Below, piece after piece: positions 24,483 to 32,760 of a DNA stretch of 64,000 nucleotides. The first letter of the stretch is position 1; each line of letters starts with the position of its first letter. Where the stretch lies: the NCBI RefSeq assembly GCF_004151485.1, contig NZ_SBFF01000001.1, positions 420,526-484,525 on the forward strand, written 5' to 3'. The notes under the pieces are model-generated. The model ran no database searches and was not told the DNA's origin. It saw only the letters and a program-made list of their open reading frames with translations. This stretch comes from Sphingosinicella sp. CPCC 101087 (GTDB lineage Bacteria > Pseudomonadota > Alphaproteobacteria > Sphingomonadales > Sphingomonadaceae). The translations under genes were made by a program, and so were the position numbers.

Positions 24483-25124
24483 TCAACCGCCGCTCGCGGC
24501 CGCCCAGGCTTTGGTTTCCCGGCACGTGTCCATGGCCCGCTTGTAACCGTCCCGGCCCGTGACGCGCGAGATATAAGCTTCCTCGACCTCGCCATAGGCG
24601 ATGCCTACGCCTCTCCTGGCCAGCAGCAGGGCATAGGCCACCGAAATATCGGCCGCAGTGAACGCCTCGCCGGAGAGATAGGGTGTCCGCGCGAGCTGCT
24701 GCGTCACCAGCTTTAGCCGGCTCTCGAAGCTTTCGAGCGCCCAGCGGGTGGTCCAATTGTCCTGCTCGGCCTCGGGCGCGAGTATGCGCGTTGCGACAAT
24801 GGCGTTGATCGGGACGGCGAGGCCGGCTTCGCCGAGGTGAAGGAACTGCTGGTACAGGGGGAAGGCAGGATCGCGCGGCTCCGGCGCAAGCCGTGTCGGG
24901 CCGTAGCGCGCCATCAGATATTCCATGATGGCGATCGACTCGACCATGATGACGTCGCCATCCCGGATCGCCGGGATAAATCCGGCGGGATTGATAGCCA
25001 GAAACTCTGGATCGTTCTCAACGCCGGCAAGCAGGTCCACGGGCCGCAGCCGATTGGAAAGCCCCATCTCTTCCAGCAGCCAGACGACCCGGAAGCCTCG
25101 TCCCTCGCCGAATACGGTGATCAT
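24483..25124 (-). CDS. glutathione S-transferase family protein
   Basis: A 213-residue GST. The thioredoxin-like N-domain is GFRVVWLLEEMGLSNRLRPV, with the glutathione-binding NPAGFIPAIRDGDVIMVESI (cis-Pro and ES) and the C-terminal helical domain has LSGEAFTAADISVAYALLLA (N-capping box). It conjugates or reduces with glutathione; electrophile unknown. TAGGAGGG precedes ATG 25124. Alone on the minus strand. Confidence 0.92.
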   Translation of the reverse strand: MITVFGEGRGFRVVWLLEEMGLSNRLRPVDLLAGVENDPEFLAINPAGFIPAIRDGDVIMVESIAIMEYLMARYGPTRLAPEPRDPAFPLYQQFLHLGEAGLAVPINAIVATRILAPEAEQDNWTTRWALESFESRLKLVTQQLARTPYLSGEAFTAADISVAYALLLARRGVGIAYGEVEEAYISRVTGRDGYKRAMDTCRETKAWAAASGG

Positions 25125-25321
25125 TGTCGAAATGCCCTCCTACCGCTTGCGTTTTGCAATTGGTTTCCGAATAGCTCGACCACTCCTGTTTAGCAAGCAG
25201 TAGGCGGCGGAGGATATCGGAGGACGCGCACCGGTCGGGCTGCCCGACCCACCCGCCTGTCGAGCCTCCGGCGAATGTTCACGAGCGGCTTCGGTTCGCA
25301 TGGACCGCCAGGCAACCGGCG

Positions 25322-25450
25322 TCAGCGAATCACGTCGCAGAAGAGATGCGTCACCCCGCTCGGGCCCGCCTCGACGCGGGTGCGTTCCAGGCGGATTGGC
25401 TCGGGCTCAAGCTGGTCGAACAGGCGAATGCCCTGTTCGAGCAGCAGGGG
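25322..25450 (-). pseudogene. C-terminal remnant of a DHFR/RibD-family protein
   Basis: The frame ending at the stop 25322 encodes IPLLLEQGIRLFDQLEPEPI then RLERTRVEAGPSGVTHLFCD, a close fit to the C-termini of dihydrofolate-reductase-family proteins (PVLLGxGIRLFxxL ... ELxxTRV ... GVTHLRY). Upstream codons lose all resemblance at about 25450, precisely where an inverted repeat begins. About 45 residues remain from a usual 180, so the gene is broken. Confidence 0.52.
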
Positions 25451-25480
25451 AATGTCTGTTCCGGGTGGAAAGCGGACACT
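25451..25480. repeat. short inverted repeat, AATGTC...GGACA unit
   Basis: AATGTCTGTTCCGGGTGGAA continuing AGCGGACACT forms an imperfect palindrome. It resembles the unit at 26188-26216 (shared AATGTC(C/T)G ... GGGT ... GAAGCGGAC/GAAAGCGGAC). It separates the DHFR remnant from the PNPOx-type gene. Confidence 0.42.
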
Positions 25481-25500
25481 CCCGCCGCAATTCTCGCCGC

Positions 25501-26085
25501 TCAGGGGATAATGACGCCTTGCGGCTGCCAGATGTCCTCGGTGGGCAAGATCCCCTTGCCCATGACTTCCAACCGCTGCGGCTTTAGGCGGATCAGCGCA
25601 AGATCGTTGGGGTAATCTGGCCATAACGCCCGATACCTCTCACTGGGCCCGCGGGCAGCGATGCTCTCTGCGTCCGTGTGAACCGACGCTAAGCCCATGA
25701 AGCTGGCGTAATAAGCATTCTCGTGATTGTTGGGTGTGTCATCAGAGCCGAAGTGTAACGTCGCCTTCGGATTAGCGGCGATCTGCCGGGTCTTGCGGCT
25801 CCCACGGCGAGTCGAAATCCAGAGGCTCCAATCTTCGAGCGGGGCAGCAACTCCCACCGGACGCGCCCGTGGCATGCCATGCTCGTCTACAGTGACCAGG
25901 ACGCCGATATAATCCTCTCGGATGATCTCCCGCGCGGCGGCCATTATCGTGGCGGAATCGTCGACCCGATAAAGATCGTCTGACGCTTCTTGAGTAACCA
26001 GCCCCTTCGCAGCACCGCCCGCAAGCACGGTTGCAAGCCCGGCAGCTGATGCACCGAGGATTAGCTTGCGCCGACCGAGCTCCAT
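25501..26085 (-). CDS. Tat-exported pyridoxamine-5-phosphate-oxidase-fold protein
   Basis: A 194-residue protein with a twin-Arg signal (MELGRRKLILGASAAGLATV) and a split-barrel flavin domain of the general-stress-protein-26 type: YIGVLVTVDEHGMPRARPVG, SLWISTRRGSRKTRQIAANP, KATLHFGSDDTPN and YRALWPDYPNDLALIRLKPQ. A cofactor such as FMN, F420 or heme is likely, but periplasmic location is unusual for the family. The ATG 26085 has GAGGAGTG in front; an in-frame ATG 21 codons up would spoil the signal. The gene is flanked by two related inverted repeats. Confidence 0.87.
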   Translation of the reverse strand: MELGRRKLILGASAAGLATVLAGGAAKGLVTQEASDDLYRVDDSATIMAAAREIIREDYIGVLVTVDEHGMPRARPVGVAAPLEDWSLWISTRRGSRKTRQIAANPKATLHFGSDDTPNNHENAYYASFMGLASVHTDAESIAARGPSERYRALWPDYPNDLALIRLKPQRLEVMGKGILPTEDIWQPQGVIIP

Positions 26086-26187
26086 CGCGCACTCCTCATT
26101 CTCGACACGGTGTATGCTGATCGCTGAAGCGTTCGAGCACAAGAGCAATCAGCGCTCTACGAGAGCACCGCCGTCGGCCCGGAGGCT

Positions 26188-26216
26188 AATGTCCGCTTTG
26201 GGTCGGAAGCGGACTT
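26188..26216. repeat. short inverted repeat, second copy
   Basis: TAATGTCCGCTTTGGGTCGG continuing AAGCGGACT has perfect 8-bp arms GTCCGCTT / AAGCGGAC around TGGGTCGG. It is 100 bp upstream of the PNPOx-type gene and related to the element at 25451-25480. Confidence 0.45.
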
Positions 26217-26321
26217 AGCTGTATCGAATGAACGAACGTCCGGTTTTCGGCGCAAGAGCCAGTGATCTGGACGGCTGATCTGGGCGCAATCCCGCTATTC
26301 GCGACCGAGGGCTCCAGCCAG

Positions 26322-27218
26322 TCAATGCCCGACGGGCCCGCTCTCCTGAAGCTCATGCCACAAGGCTTCGGCCACGGGTCCGTGCGAGCCATCGCGCCTC
26401 CGAACTGCCGCCAGCGTCTCGACTCGTCCGGGCAGGTGCTCGCTAGCGATGGAGATGAGACGTCCGCCGCTCAGGTCTTCCCGGATGAGCCAGTCGGGAA
26501 GGTGCCCCCAGGCGAGGCCGTGAAGGATGAGCTCCCGTTTCATGGGGTGATCCGGCGCGGAGCATCGGTGCGCGCCTTCGACCAGGAAATAGTCCTCGGG
26601 CCACTGGCGCCGGGCGGTGTCGCGGATCACGCACTGGGTGAATGGGCGCAATATGCGCGGCGTGACATCCGCCGTGCAGCCCGGCGGCAGGAAACCCGGG
26701 GCGACCACCGGCACCAGGCCGACCTCGAACAAAGCGACCTGCTCGAGGCGCGGGTCGAAAGGGTCGGCGCGGTGGAAGACCAAGTCGGCCTCGCCCTCCA
26801 GCAGCCGTTCGAGCGGACCGCCTACCGCTTCATATTCCAGGTGCAGCCGCGTTCGCGGCCGCGTTGAAAAGAAGCGGCTGAGCCAGGCGAGAATCGGTGA
26901 GCGCGGGCACAGATCGCCGATCACCACGCGCAGGATCGTTTCCTCGCCGCTCGCGAGCTGGGAAGCATAAGTGCGCAGCTGCTCCAACTCCCGCAGCATC
27001 AGCTCGGCGCGCGCATGGAACATCCGCCCCGCCTCCGTCAGGCGGACGCGGTAGCCGCCGCGGTCCAGGAGGGTGAGGCCCAGATGCTGCTCGAGGCGGG
27101 CGACGGCCGCGAAGACGGAAGGGTGCGACCGGTTGAGGGCCGATGCAGCCGCCTGGAAGCTGCCTTCGGTCGCGACGGCGCTGAAGCAACGCAGGTCGTG
27201 GAGCTTCAGTCCATCCAT
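26322..27218 (-). CDS. LysR-family transcriptional regulator
   Basis: A 298-residue LTTR. The N-terminal helix-turn-helix is LKLHDLRCFSAVATEGSFQA with RSHPSVFAAVARLEQHLGLT, and the periplasmic-binding-like effector domain begins near residue 90 (EETILRVVIGDLCPRSPILA). It is divergent from the enol-lactonase-like hydrolase gene with 109 bp between, the classical LTTR arrangement, so that hydrolase is its likely target. The effector is unknown; an aromatic-pathway intermediate would fit the target. Confidence 0.95.
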   Translation of the reverse strand: MDGLKLHDLRCFSAVATEGSFQAAASALNRSHPSVFAAVARLEQHLGLTLLDRGGYRVRLTEAGRMFHARAELMLRELEQLRTYASQLASGEETILRVVIGDLCPRSPILAWLSRFFSTRPRTRLHLEYEAVGGPLERLLEGEADLVFHRADPFDPRLEQVALFEVGLVPVVAPGFLPPGCTADVTPRILRPFTQCVIRDTARRQWPEDYFLVEGAHRCSAPDHPMKRELILHGLAWGHLPDWLIREDLSGGRLISIASEHLPGRVETLAAVRRRDGSHGPVAEALWHELQESGPVGH

Positions 27219-27327
27219 TGTCGAAAAACCCTACAGAGACTGGCCGATCTTAGTAATTTTCCTGTTGAAGGCCAAGCGGTAGGCAGCCGGGACGACGACC
27301 AACCAATCAGGAAGAGGCGCAGAGACG

Positions 27328-28131
27328 ATGACCGACACCTGCTTCATGACCACGGGCGACAATTGCCGGATCGCCTATCGCCTGGAGGGCGCGGAGGACC
27401 GGCCGGTGCTCGTCCTCTCCAACTCGATCGCCACCAACCTGCATATGTGGGACGGCCAGATGCCGGAGCTGGCCCGCGCGTTTCGGGTGCTTCGCTACGA
27501 CATGCGCGGCCATGGCCTGTCGGACGCTCCCGGGGGCCCCTATTCGCTGGACCGGCTCGGCCGCGACGTGGTCGAGCTGCTCGACGCATTGGGGATCGCA
27601 CGGGCGCATTTCTGCGGATTGTCGCTCGGCGGCTTCGTCGGCCAGTGGCTCGGGATCCACGCCCCGGAGCGGATCGACCGCCTCGTCCTTTCCAACACCT
27701 CGCCTTACCTCGGGCCTGCGCCACAATGGGACGAACTGATCCGCACATTGCTCTCCGCGCCGGACATGACCACCACGGCGGACATGTTCATGCGGAACTG
27801 GTTTCCCGACCGGATGCTCCGCGGCGCGAACGCGACCGTCGACGCATTTCGGTCGATGGTGCTCGGAACCTCGCCGCAGGGCCTGGCGGGCTGCTATGCG
27901 GTGGTCCGCGACTGCGATCTTCGCCGAACCCTCCCCCTCGTCACCGCTCCCACCCTTGTGATCGGGGGGAAAGACGACAAGGTCACGCTGGCAAGCCATA
28001 GCGAAGAGATCGCGGCGGCCATCCCGGGCGCTCAGCTCGTCCTATTGCCGGGCGTGCACCTGCTGAACGTCGAGCTCCCCGTCGAATTCCTGGGTGCGGT
28101 CATGGCGTTTCTGACGGCGGATTGCGGGTAG
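27328..28131 (+). CDS. alpha/beta hydrolase, 3-oxoadipate enol-lactonase-like
   Basis: A 267-residue hydrolase similar to PcaD. The oxyanion/HG region is VLSNSIATNLHMWDGQMPEL, the nucleophile elbow CGLSLGGFVGQWLG (Ser), the acid GGKDDKVT (Asp) and His in LLPGVHLLNVE. PcaD opens 3-oxoadipate enol-lactone in the protocatechuate/catechol branch of the beta-ketoadipate pathway, but no other pca gene is in this window, so the substrate is uncertain. AGGAAGAGG lies upstream. Probably regulated by the divergent LysR protein. Confidence 0.88.
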   Translation: MTDTCFMTTGDNCRIAYRLEGAEDRPVLVLSNSIATNLHMWDGQMPELARAFRVLRYDMRGHGLSDAPGGPYSLDRLGRDVVELLDALGIARAHFCGLSLGGFVGQWLGIHAPERIDRLVLSNTSPYLGPAPQWDELIRTLLSAPDMTTTADMFMRNWFPDRMLRGANATVDAFRSMVLGTSPQGLAGCYAVVRDCDLRRTLPLVTAPTLVIGGKDDKVTLASHSEEIAAAIPGAQLVLLPGVHLLNVELPVEFLGAVMAFLTADCG

Positions 28132-28261
28132 GCGGCGGCTCTTCATCGGCGGACATGAGCCTTTCGCGGGGGCGCACACGGCTTCGCGAACAGGGTGACA
28201 GCGCGACGTTCGCCGCGCTGTCTTCTTCACGAACGCCAATACCTCCTGATATGGGGCCTGG

Positions 28262-29293
28262 ATGCTGAGTCGACGGACAATGTTGCAGGCTGCGGCGGGG
28301 GCGTTGCTCGTGCCGGCAGGCGCGCGTTCTGCGGTGCTTCCTGCGAGGCGCAAGCCCCGCAGGCTGAGGCGGGGCGACATCGTCGGCCTCGTGGAACCGG
28401 CCGGCTTCACCGCCGACGCCTTCGATCTCGAGCTGGTCCTCGAGACGGTTCGGGCCATGGGGCTGGTGCCGCGCCCGGCGCCCCACCTTCTCGGCCGCTA
28501 CGGCTATCTCGCCGGCCAGGACGAGGAACGGGCCGGCGACGTGAACGCGATGTTCGCCGATCCGGAGGTGCGCGCCATCTTCGCGGTGCGTGGCGGCTGG
28601 GGCTGCGCGCGCGTGCTGCCGCACCTCGACTTCGACGTGATCCGGGCCAATCCGAAGCTCCTGGTCGGGTTCAGCGACATCACGGCGCTCCACCTGGCGC
28701 TCGCGGCCCGCACCGACTGCCCGACGATCCACGGCCCCAATGCCAGCAGCGCCTGGGGGGAGCTTTCCTGGGACTCGTTCCGCCGGCTCGTCTTCGACGC
28801 CGAGGCGCCGACATGGCGCACCCCTGCCGGCACGGAGAATCGACTGGTGCAGCGCAGCGGACGAATCCGCACCTTCCGCCCGGGCCGCGCGACCGGTCCC
28901 CTGATCGGCGGCAATCTCACCGTGCTGGCGGCGTTGGTCGGCACGCCCTATCTGCCCAGCTTCGACGGCGCGATCCTGTTCCTGGAAGATGTCGACGAGG
29001 CGCAATATCGGATCGACCGCATGTTGACGCAGCTCGCCCTCGCCGGAATCCTGGGGCGCGTGGCCGGCGTGGTGTTCGGCCAATGCACCAACTGCGCCTC
29101 CCAGGGGCCGTCCCTGGGGGGATTCACGCTTTCCGAGGTTCTCGACCAGCATTTCACCCCGCTCGGCGTCCCGGCCTTCCAGGGGGCGCTCTTCGGTCAC
29201 GTCGCAGACCAGTTCAGCCTACCGGTCGGCGTGCGCGCGGAAATCGATGCGGAAGCGGGAACGATCCGAATCCTGGAGCCGGTGGTAGCCTAG
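28262..29293 (+). CDS. Tat-exported S66 peptidase (muramoyl-tetrapeptide LD-carboxypeptidase)
   Basis: A 343-residue protein with a Tat signal (LSRRTMLQAAAGALLVPAG). The S66 signature is complete: VGFSDITALHLALA (nucleophile Ser), FLEDVDEAQYRIDRMLTQL (catalytic Glu) and ALFGHVADQFSLPVG (His). LdcA-type enzymes remove the terminal D-Ala from tetrapeptides during peptidoglycan recycling; most are cytoplasmic, so the Tat signal suggests periplasmic processing here. A weak GGGG site precedes the ATG. Alone on its strand. Confidence 0.93.
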   Translation: MLSRRTMLQAAAGALLVPAGARSAVLPARRKPRRLRRGDIVGLVEPAGFTADAFDLELVLETVRAMGLVPRPAPHLLGRYGYLAGQDEERAGDVNAMFADPEVRAIFAVRGGWGCARVLPHLDFDVIRANPKLLVGFSDITALHLALAARTDCPTIHGPNASSAWGELSWDSFRRLVFDAEAPTWRTPAGTENRLVQRSGRIRTFRPGRATGPLIGGNLTVLAALVGTPYLPSFDGAILFLEDVDEAQYRIDRMLTQLALAGILGRVAGVVFGQCTNCASQGPSLGGFTLSEVLDQHFTPLGVPAFQGALFGHVADQFSLPVGVRAEIDAEAGTIRILEPVVA

Positions 29294-29519
29294 AGCGGCA
29301 CGCCCGAGCGGGTCACGCCCCCATTCCAGACCTTCGTCGTCGCATTGATATTGCGAAGCCGCTTCCCGCTTTGCCCATGATGCTCCAGCGGGCGCGCTCG
29401 GTTGCCGTCGGCAAAGGCGCACGCCACGAAACGGGCGTCCTCGCCCGACGCCCGACGTCAGTACAGGTTGCCGGCGTTCGTTAGCCGCCTTCAGAAATGC
29501 GAGGCGGATCAGTACGCGA

Positions 29520-29885
29520 CTATCGGGCCGAGAGAAGGTCGGTCAAGATCGTCTCCAGCTGATGCGGCTGATAGGGTTTGGTCAGGATCGGTCGGTCGCC
29601 ATAGCCCTCCCGCATGCGGCCGGCATAGCCAGTCGCGAAGATGAACGGCACGCCCATCCTGGCGAGCGCGTCGGCCACGGCATGCGTTCTGTCCCCGTTC
29701 AAGTTCATGTCCAGCATCGCGATGTCGAAGTCGTTCGAGGCGATCAGATCCAAAGCCTGTTCGACCGACGCCGCGGCGGTTACCGCCGTGCAGCCAAGAT
29801 CCGCCAGCAGATCCTCGGTCAGCATCAGCACGAGCATTTCATCCTCGACAATGAGGGCGCGCCGTCCTGCCAGTAACTTACTCAT
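29520..29885 (-). CDS. single-domain FATGUY-type response regulator
   Basis: A 121-residue receiver. Acidic pocket IVEDEMLVLM, phospho-acceptor Asp in IAMLDMNLNGDRTHAVAD, Thr in PFIFATGYAGRM and Lys in LTKPYQPHQLE are all present. The FATGY motif marks the FATGUY class, which in alphaproteobacteria modulates the PhyR/EcfG general stress response (established for Sphingomonas SdrG). Its ATG lies inside the kinase gene end (8-bp overlap, ATGAGTAA), so the pair is co-translated and likely phosphorelay partners. Confidence 0.93.
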   Translation of the reverse strand: MSKLLAGRRALIVEDEMLVLMLTEDLLADLGCTAVTAAASVEQALDLIASNDFDIAMLDMNLNGDRTHAVADALARMGVPFIFATGYAGRMREGYGDRPILTKPYQPHQLETILTDLLSAR

Positions 29886-30924
29886 TGCGGGCGCCGCGCG
29901 GCGCCGGAATGTCGATCGTGCAAACCAGTCCCGCCGAACGATAGTCGAGGTCTACCGAACCTTTCAGTTCGTGAGCGAGGCCGCGTTCGATCACCCTGGA
30001 TCCGAAGCCTTTTCGTGTCGGCGGCGTCACTGGCGGCCCGTTCTTCTCGCGCCAATGCAGGATCAGCCGGCGTCCGCTGGGCGACGGCAGAATCGTCCAA
30101 TCGACCGTTATGCAGCCATGGTTGTTGGAGAAGGCGCCATATTTGACCGCATTGGTCGCGAGTTCGTGAAAAGCGATGCCCAGCGCCAGTGCCGCGTTTG
30201 GAGGGAAGCGGATGTTCGTCCCGGTGATGACGAACCGCTCCTTTCGTCCATTGGCGATCCCGAACGGCTCGAGCGCCGCGACGATCACGTCGTGGAGACC
30301 GGCGCTTTGCCAATTCTCCCGGGTCAATAGATCGTGCGAGCGCGACAGCGCGAACAGCCGTGATTCGATGGACTCCCGGATCACGGCGGGATCGGTCGCG
30401 TTGCGAAGCGCCTGCGAGACGATCGACTGCACCGTCGCCAACGTGTTTTTGACCCGATGGTTAAGCTCGTCGATCAGCATGCGGGACTGCGCCTGCTCGT
30501 CCTTGTGCCTGGTGAGATCGGTGAACGAGGCGAAATGCTGGATCACAGCGCCGCTTACGTCCCGGACCGGGCTGATGAAGATGGAGGCCCAGAATTCGGT
30601 GCCGTCCTTGCGCCGATAGCGGATTTCCGAACCGCTGTGCTGATCTCCCGTGAATTCGCGTTCGATTCGCGTCAGCGCCACCTTGTCGGTGCCGCGCGCC
30701 ATGAGGAAGTTGAAGCTTTGCCCGAGCACCTCGTCGCGGCTGTATTTGGTCAGCTTCAGGAAGCTGTCATTGGCGAAGATGATGGGATTGCCCGGCTCCC
30801 TGGCGTCGGTGAACACCATCGGCATCCGCGTCTCCTCGGCGGCAACGACGAACGGGCCGAGTTCCTCGCGGAAATGTTGAACTTCGGCTTCAGCCGCTTC
30901 CTGCTCGCTCGAGCGGTTCGTCAT
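29878..30924 (-). CDS. HWE-type histidine kinase with a cysteine-less LOV-like PAS domain
   Basis: A 348-residue kinase. Residues 30-140 are a PAS domain of LOV type (MPMVFTDAREPGNPIIFAND, YRRKDGTEFWASIFISPVRD), but the photoactive motif is GQSFNFL where LOV domains have GRNCRFL, so the adduct-forming Cys is missing. The HWE kinase has IDELNHRVKNTLATVQSIVS (phospho-His), FHELATNAVKYGAFS and the LHWREKNG box. AAGGAAT lies before ATG 30924. It overlaps the response regulator gene by 8 bp. It probably feeds the general stress pathway; with no LOV chemistry its signal is unknown. Confidence 0.93.
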   Translation of the reverse strand: MTNRSSEQEAAEAEVQHFREELGPFVVAAEETRMPMVFTDAREPGNPIIFANDSFLKLTKYSRDEVLGQSFNFLMARGTDKVALTRIEREFTGDQHSGSEIRYRRKDGTEFWASIFISPVRDVSGAVIQHFASFTDLTRHKDEQAQSRMLIDELNHRVKNTLATVQSIVSQALRNATDPAVIRESIESRLFALSRSHDLLTRENWQSAGLHDVIVAALEPFGIANGRKERFVITGTNIRFPPNAALALGIAFHELATNAVKYGAFSNNHGCITVDWTILPSPSGRRLILHWREKNGPPVTPPTRKGFGSRVIERGLAHELKGSVDLDYRSAGLVCTIDIPAPRGARNE

Positions 30925-31134
30925 CTTAATTCCTAAAGGAAAGGTGACGGCGGGATGTTTCTGCCGCCGGTCATCGTCACGCGTGCAGCGACAGGAGGTC
31001 CTTCCCTGACAAGCACTACGCGGTAAATGCCAAGATGCAAAGACGGTGCCGAAATCGAGCATCGGGCAAGAAGAAATCCCGACCTGGGGGATAGGTGGTC
31101 CCACAGCCACGCCCGTGCCCGAGTTGACAGCGTC

Positions 31135-31320
31135 TCAGCTTGAACCGTCGTCGTCCGGCCGGAAGGTTCGTATCTTTCGGCCGCCCTGCCACAGCTCCGT
31201 GACCGTCGCTCGATTCAGCTATCGGGAGTCGCGCAAAGCCTGTGCGTCATTGTCTGCCTGGAAATCGTCGACTCCAACGAAGCCGTTATCCCCCACGTGA
31301 TATAGCCGGTAATAAGGCAT
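31135..31320 (-). pseudogene. small sphingomonad-type protein with in-frame TAG
   Basis: From ATG 31320 (GGGAG six bases upstream) the frame reads MPYYRLYHVGDNGFVGVDDF then 13 more residues to a TAG at 31221-31219, and continues in the same frame as TVTELWQGGRKIRTFRPDDD to TGA 31137-31135. Both halves resemble one small family of about 60 residues (MPxYRLY ... ELWxGGRKIRxF), so the TAG looks like a single nonsense mutation, readthrough codon or sequencing error. Confidence 0.45.
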
Positions 31321-31324
31321 TCTA

Positions 31325-31346
31325 GCTCCCGGGTTCAGGCGGGAGC
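31325..31346 (-). promoter_or_regulatory. hairpin covering the ribosome-binding site of the small gene
   Basis: GCTCCCG (31325-31331) and CGGGAGC (31340-31346) pair perfectly around 8 nt. On the minus-strand transcript the 3-prime arm contains GGGAG, the likely Shine-Dalgarno site of the ATG at 31320, so folding would hide it. Confidence 0.3.
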
Positions 31347-31760
31347 GCGACAATTGGTCTCTCAGGCACCCGCGGGCCGATACGGAGCGGGCGATGGCCG
31401 ACCATAGCAGGTCTGGCGGCGAATGACCCGCGATGATCTTCACGGCGTCAGAAATGGGTCAGCCAAGGTGAATGTCAGGATTGGGAACATGCCTGTCGTT
31501 CAGCCGGAGCAGATCAGGACATCCAAGGGCGCGCATGAGCGCTCGCCGGCCGGCACCCATTCGTCATGCCTGGGCGCTGATTGCGATTCTGGACGACCCG
31601 TCGCCTTGCCGGGACAGCGGCACGCCAAGCCGCCGGCGACAGCGAAGGGTGGCCGGGAGATATCGTGATGCTGCCGGTCGATTTTCGCCGCCGGCCGACG
31701 CCATCATGCTATGTGATCATGGGAGCGGCGGGCGTATGGAACTGACAGGAGCAGTACGGC
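31347..31760. other. gap without a convincing gene
   Basis: About 414 bp between the small broken gene and the coiled-coil microprotein. Open frames exist but none has a good ribosome-binding site or family resemblance. I see no strong repeat or terminator. Confidence 0.4.
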
Positions 31761-31922
31761 ATGGAAGCAACGCACGCCACGAAGACGCTCGAAGACAAGG
31801 TCGACGAGACGAACCGGCTTCTCGGAGCGTTACTCAAGGAAATCAGCGCGCTGAGGGGCCAGCTGGTCCCGGACCAGCCCAAGACGGCCAGCGAACTGCT
31901 CGATACGAACTTCAGAGAATGA
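31761..31922 (+). CDS. 53-residue coiled-coil microprotein
   Basis: MEATHATKTLEDKVDETNRL followed by LGALLKEISALRGQL gives heptad-like leucines over about 25 residues, then a polar tail ending LDTNFRE. AGGAG is spaced nine bases before the ATG at 31761. No family recognised. The amphipathic helix and the good start signal argue for a real small gene; there is no signal peptide or membrane helix. Confidence 0.5.
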   Translation: MEATHATKTLEDKVDETNRLLGALLKEISALRGQLVPDQPKTASELLDTNFRE

Positions 31923-32057
31923 TCGAGTCGCCGGCCGAGGCAACCACCGCCGGCCCGCGCCCCTCCGGAGGAATAACGGCGCCCTTTCGTTTCCGAACCT
32001 GGGCGAGCGGCGGCCGCCCCGACTATCGAACATCCGGTCCAAGACGGAGGAAGTCCC

Positions 32058-32408
32058 ATGAGTGTTCGCAAGTTCGCCCTGGCCGACGCATCATTCGAGC
32101 GGTCGCCTGGGCAGGATGGGGAGGTGTTCACAGGCAATCTCGTCGACCAGCGCCATGGCGGGCCGGTCACCATCGGCTTCGGCCGCTACGGCCCCGACCA
32201 GAGCGTCGACGAATCGATCGCCGTCGACGACGTCATGGTGGTGCTGGAAGGGCGGCTGTCGGTCTCGACCGGCGCCACCACCGTCACGGCCGGTCCGGGC
32301 GAGATCGTCTATATGCCCAAGGGCGAGTCGGTCACCATCCGTTCGCATGAGCAGCGGGCGATCACAGCCTATGTCACCTATCCGCACTGGCAGGAGGCGC
32401 TCGCGTGA
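32058..32408 (+). CDS. cupin-domain protein (EutQ-like)
   Basis: A 116-residue single cupin. VVLEGRLSVSTGATTVTAGP and GEIVYMPKGESVTIRSHEQR are the two cupin motifs, though the usual metal histidines are mostly replaced; the protein resembles ethanolamine-utilization EutQ-type cupins. Substrate unknown. GGAGGAAG precedes the ATG at ideal spacing. It follows the microprotein by 135 bp on the same strand. Confidence 0.88.
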   Translation: MSVRKFALADASFERSPGQDGEVFTGNLVDQRHGGPVTIGFGRYGPDQSVDESIAVDDVMVVLEGRLSVSTGATTVTAGPGEIVYMPKGESVTIRSHEQRAITAYVTYPHWQEALA

Positions 32409-32710
32409 ACCGTCCCGCCAGCACCAGCAGCACGCCGGGCCGAGGATCGGCTTTCGGGCGGCTGCTGCGAGCCGGGTGAGGCCGGGAGAGGGCCGATCGG
32501 GCGCCGCGTGTGTTCGACTCTCGGCCTGCGCGGCGGCTACGCGCCTCCGACTGCGCGAGCGCAAAGGTAGTTGCGGTCCGCCGCAGGGTGCCGGCTACGG
32601 TCAGGGCGACCTCGAAGGTCGATGCCCATCAATCCGGCCTGCCTGCACTGGTCGCCGAGGACACCCCACGGCTCACGACGGTTCGTATCTATGCCTCTAA
32701 TCGTCTCCAG
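32409..32710. other. gap without a convincing gene
   Basis: About 300 bp of intergenic sequence between the cupin gene and a strong hairpin. Open frames are Arg/Ala-rich with no start signal. Nothing recognised. Confidence 0.4.
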
Positions 32711-32745
32711 GCGAACTTGCGGCAGTTAGAGCGCCGCAAGTTCGC
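32711..32745 (-). terminator. perfect 13-bp inverted repeat after the lipoprotein gene
   Basis: GCGAACTTGCGGC (32711-32723) and GCCGCAAGTTCGC (32733-32745) pair without mismatch around a 9-nt loop. It begins 15 bp past the stop of the minus-strand lipoprotein gene. No T-run follows on either side, so it may also be a protein site or RNA stabiliser. Confidence 0.5.
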
Positions 32746-32760
32746 CGCACCGGAGGTTCC

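Noticed and set aside
31423..31668. 81-residue plus-strand ORF
   Set aside because: No ribosome-binding site, no conserved-looking segment; random composition.
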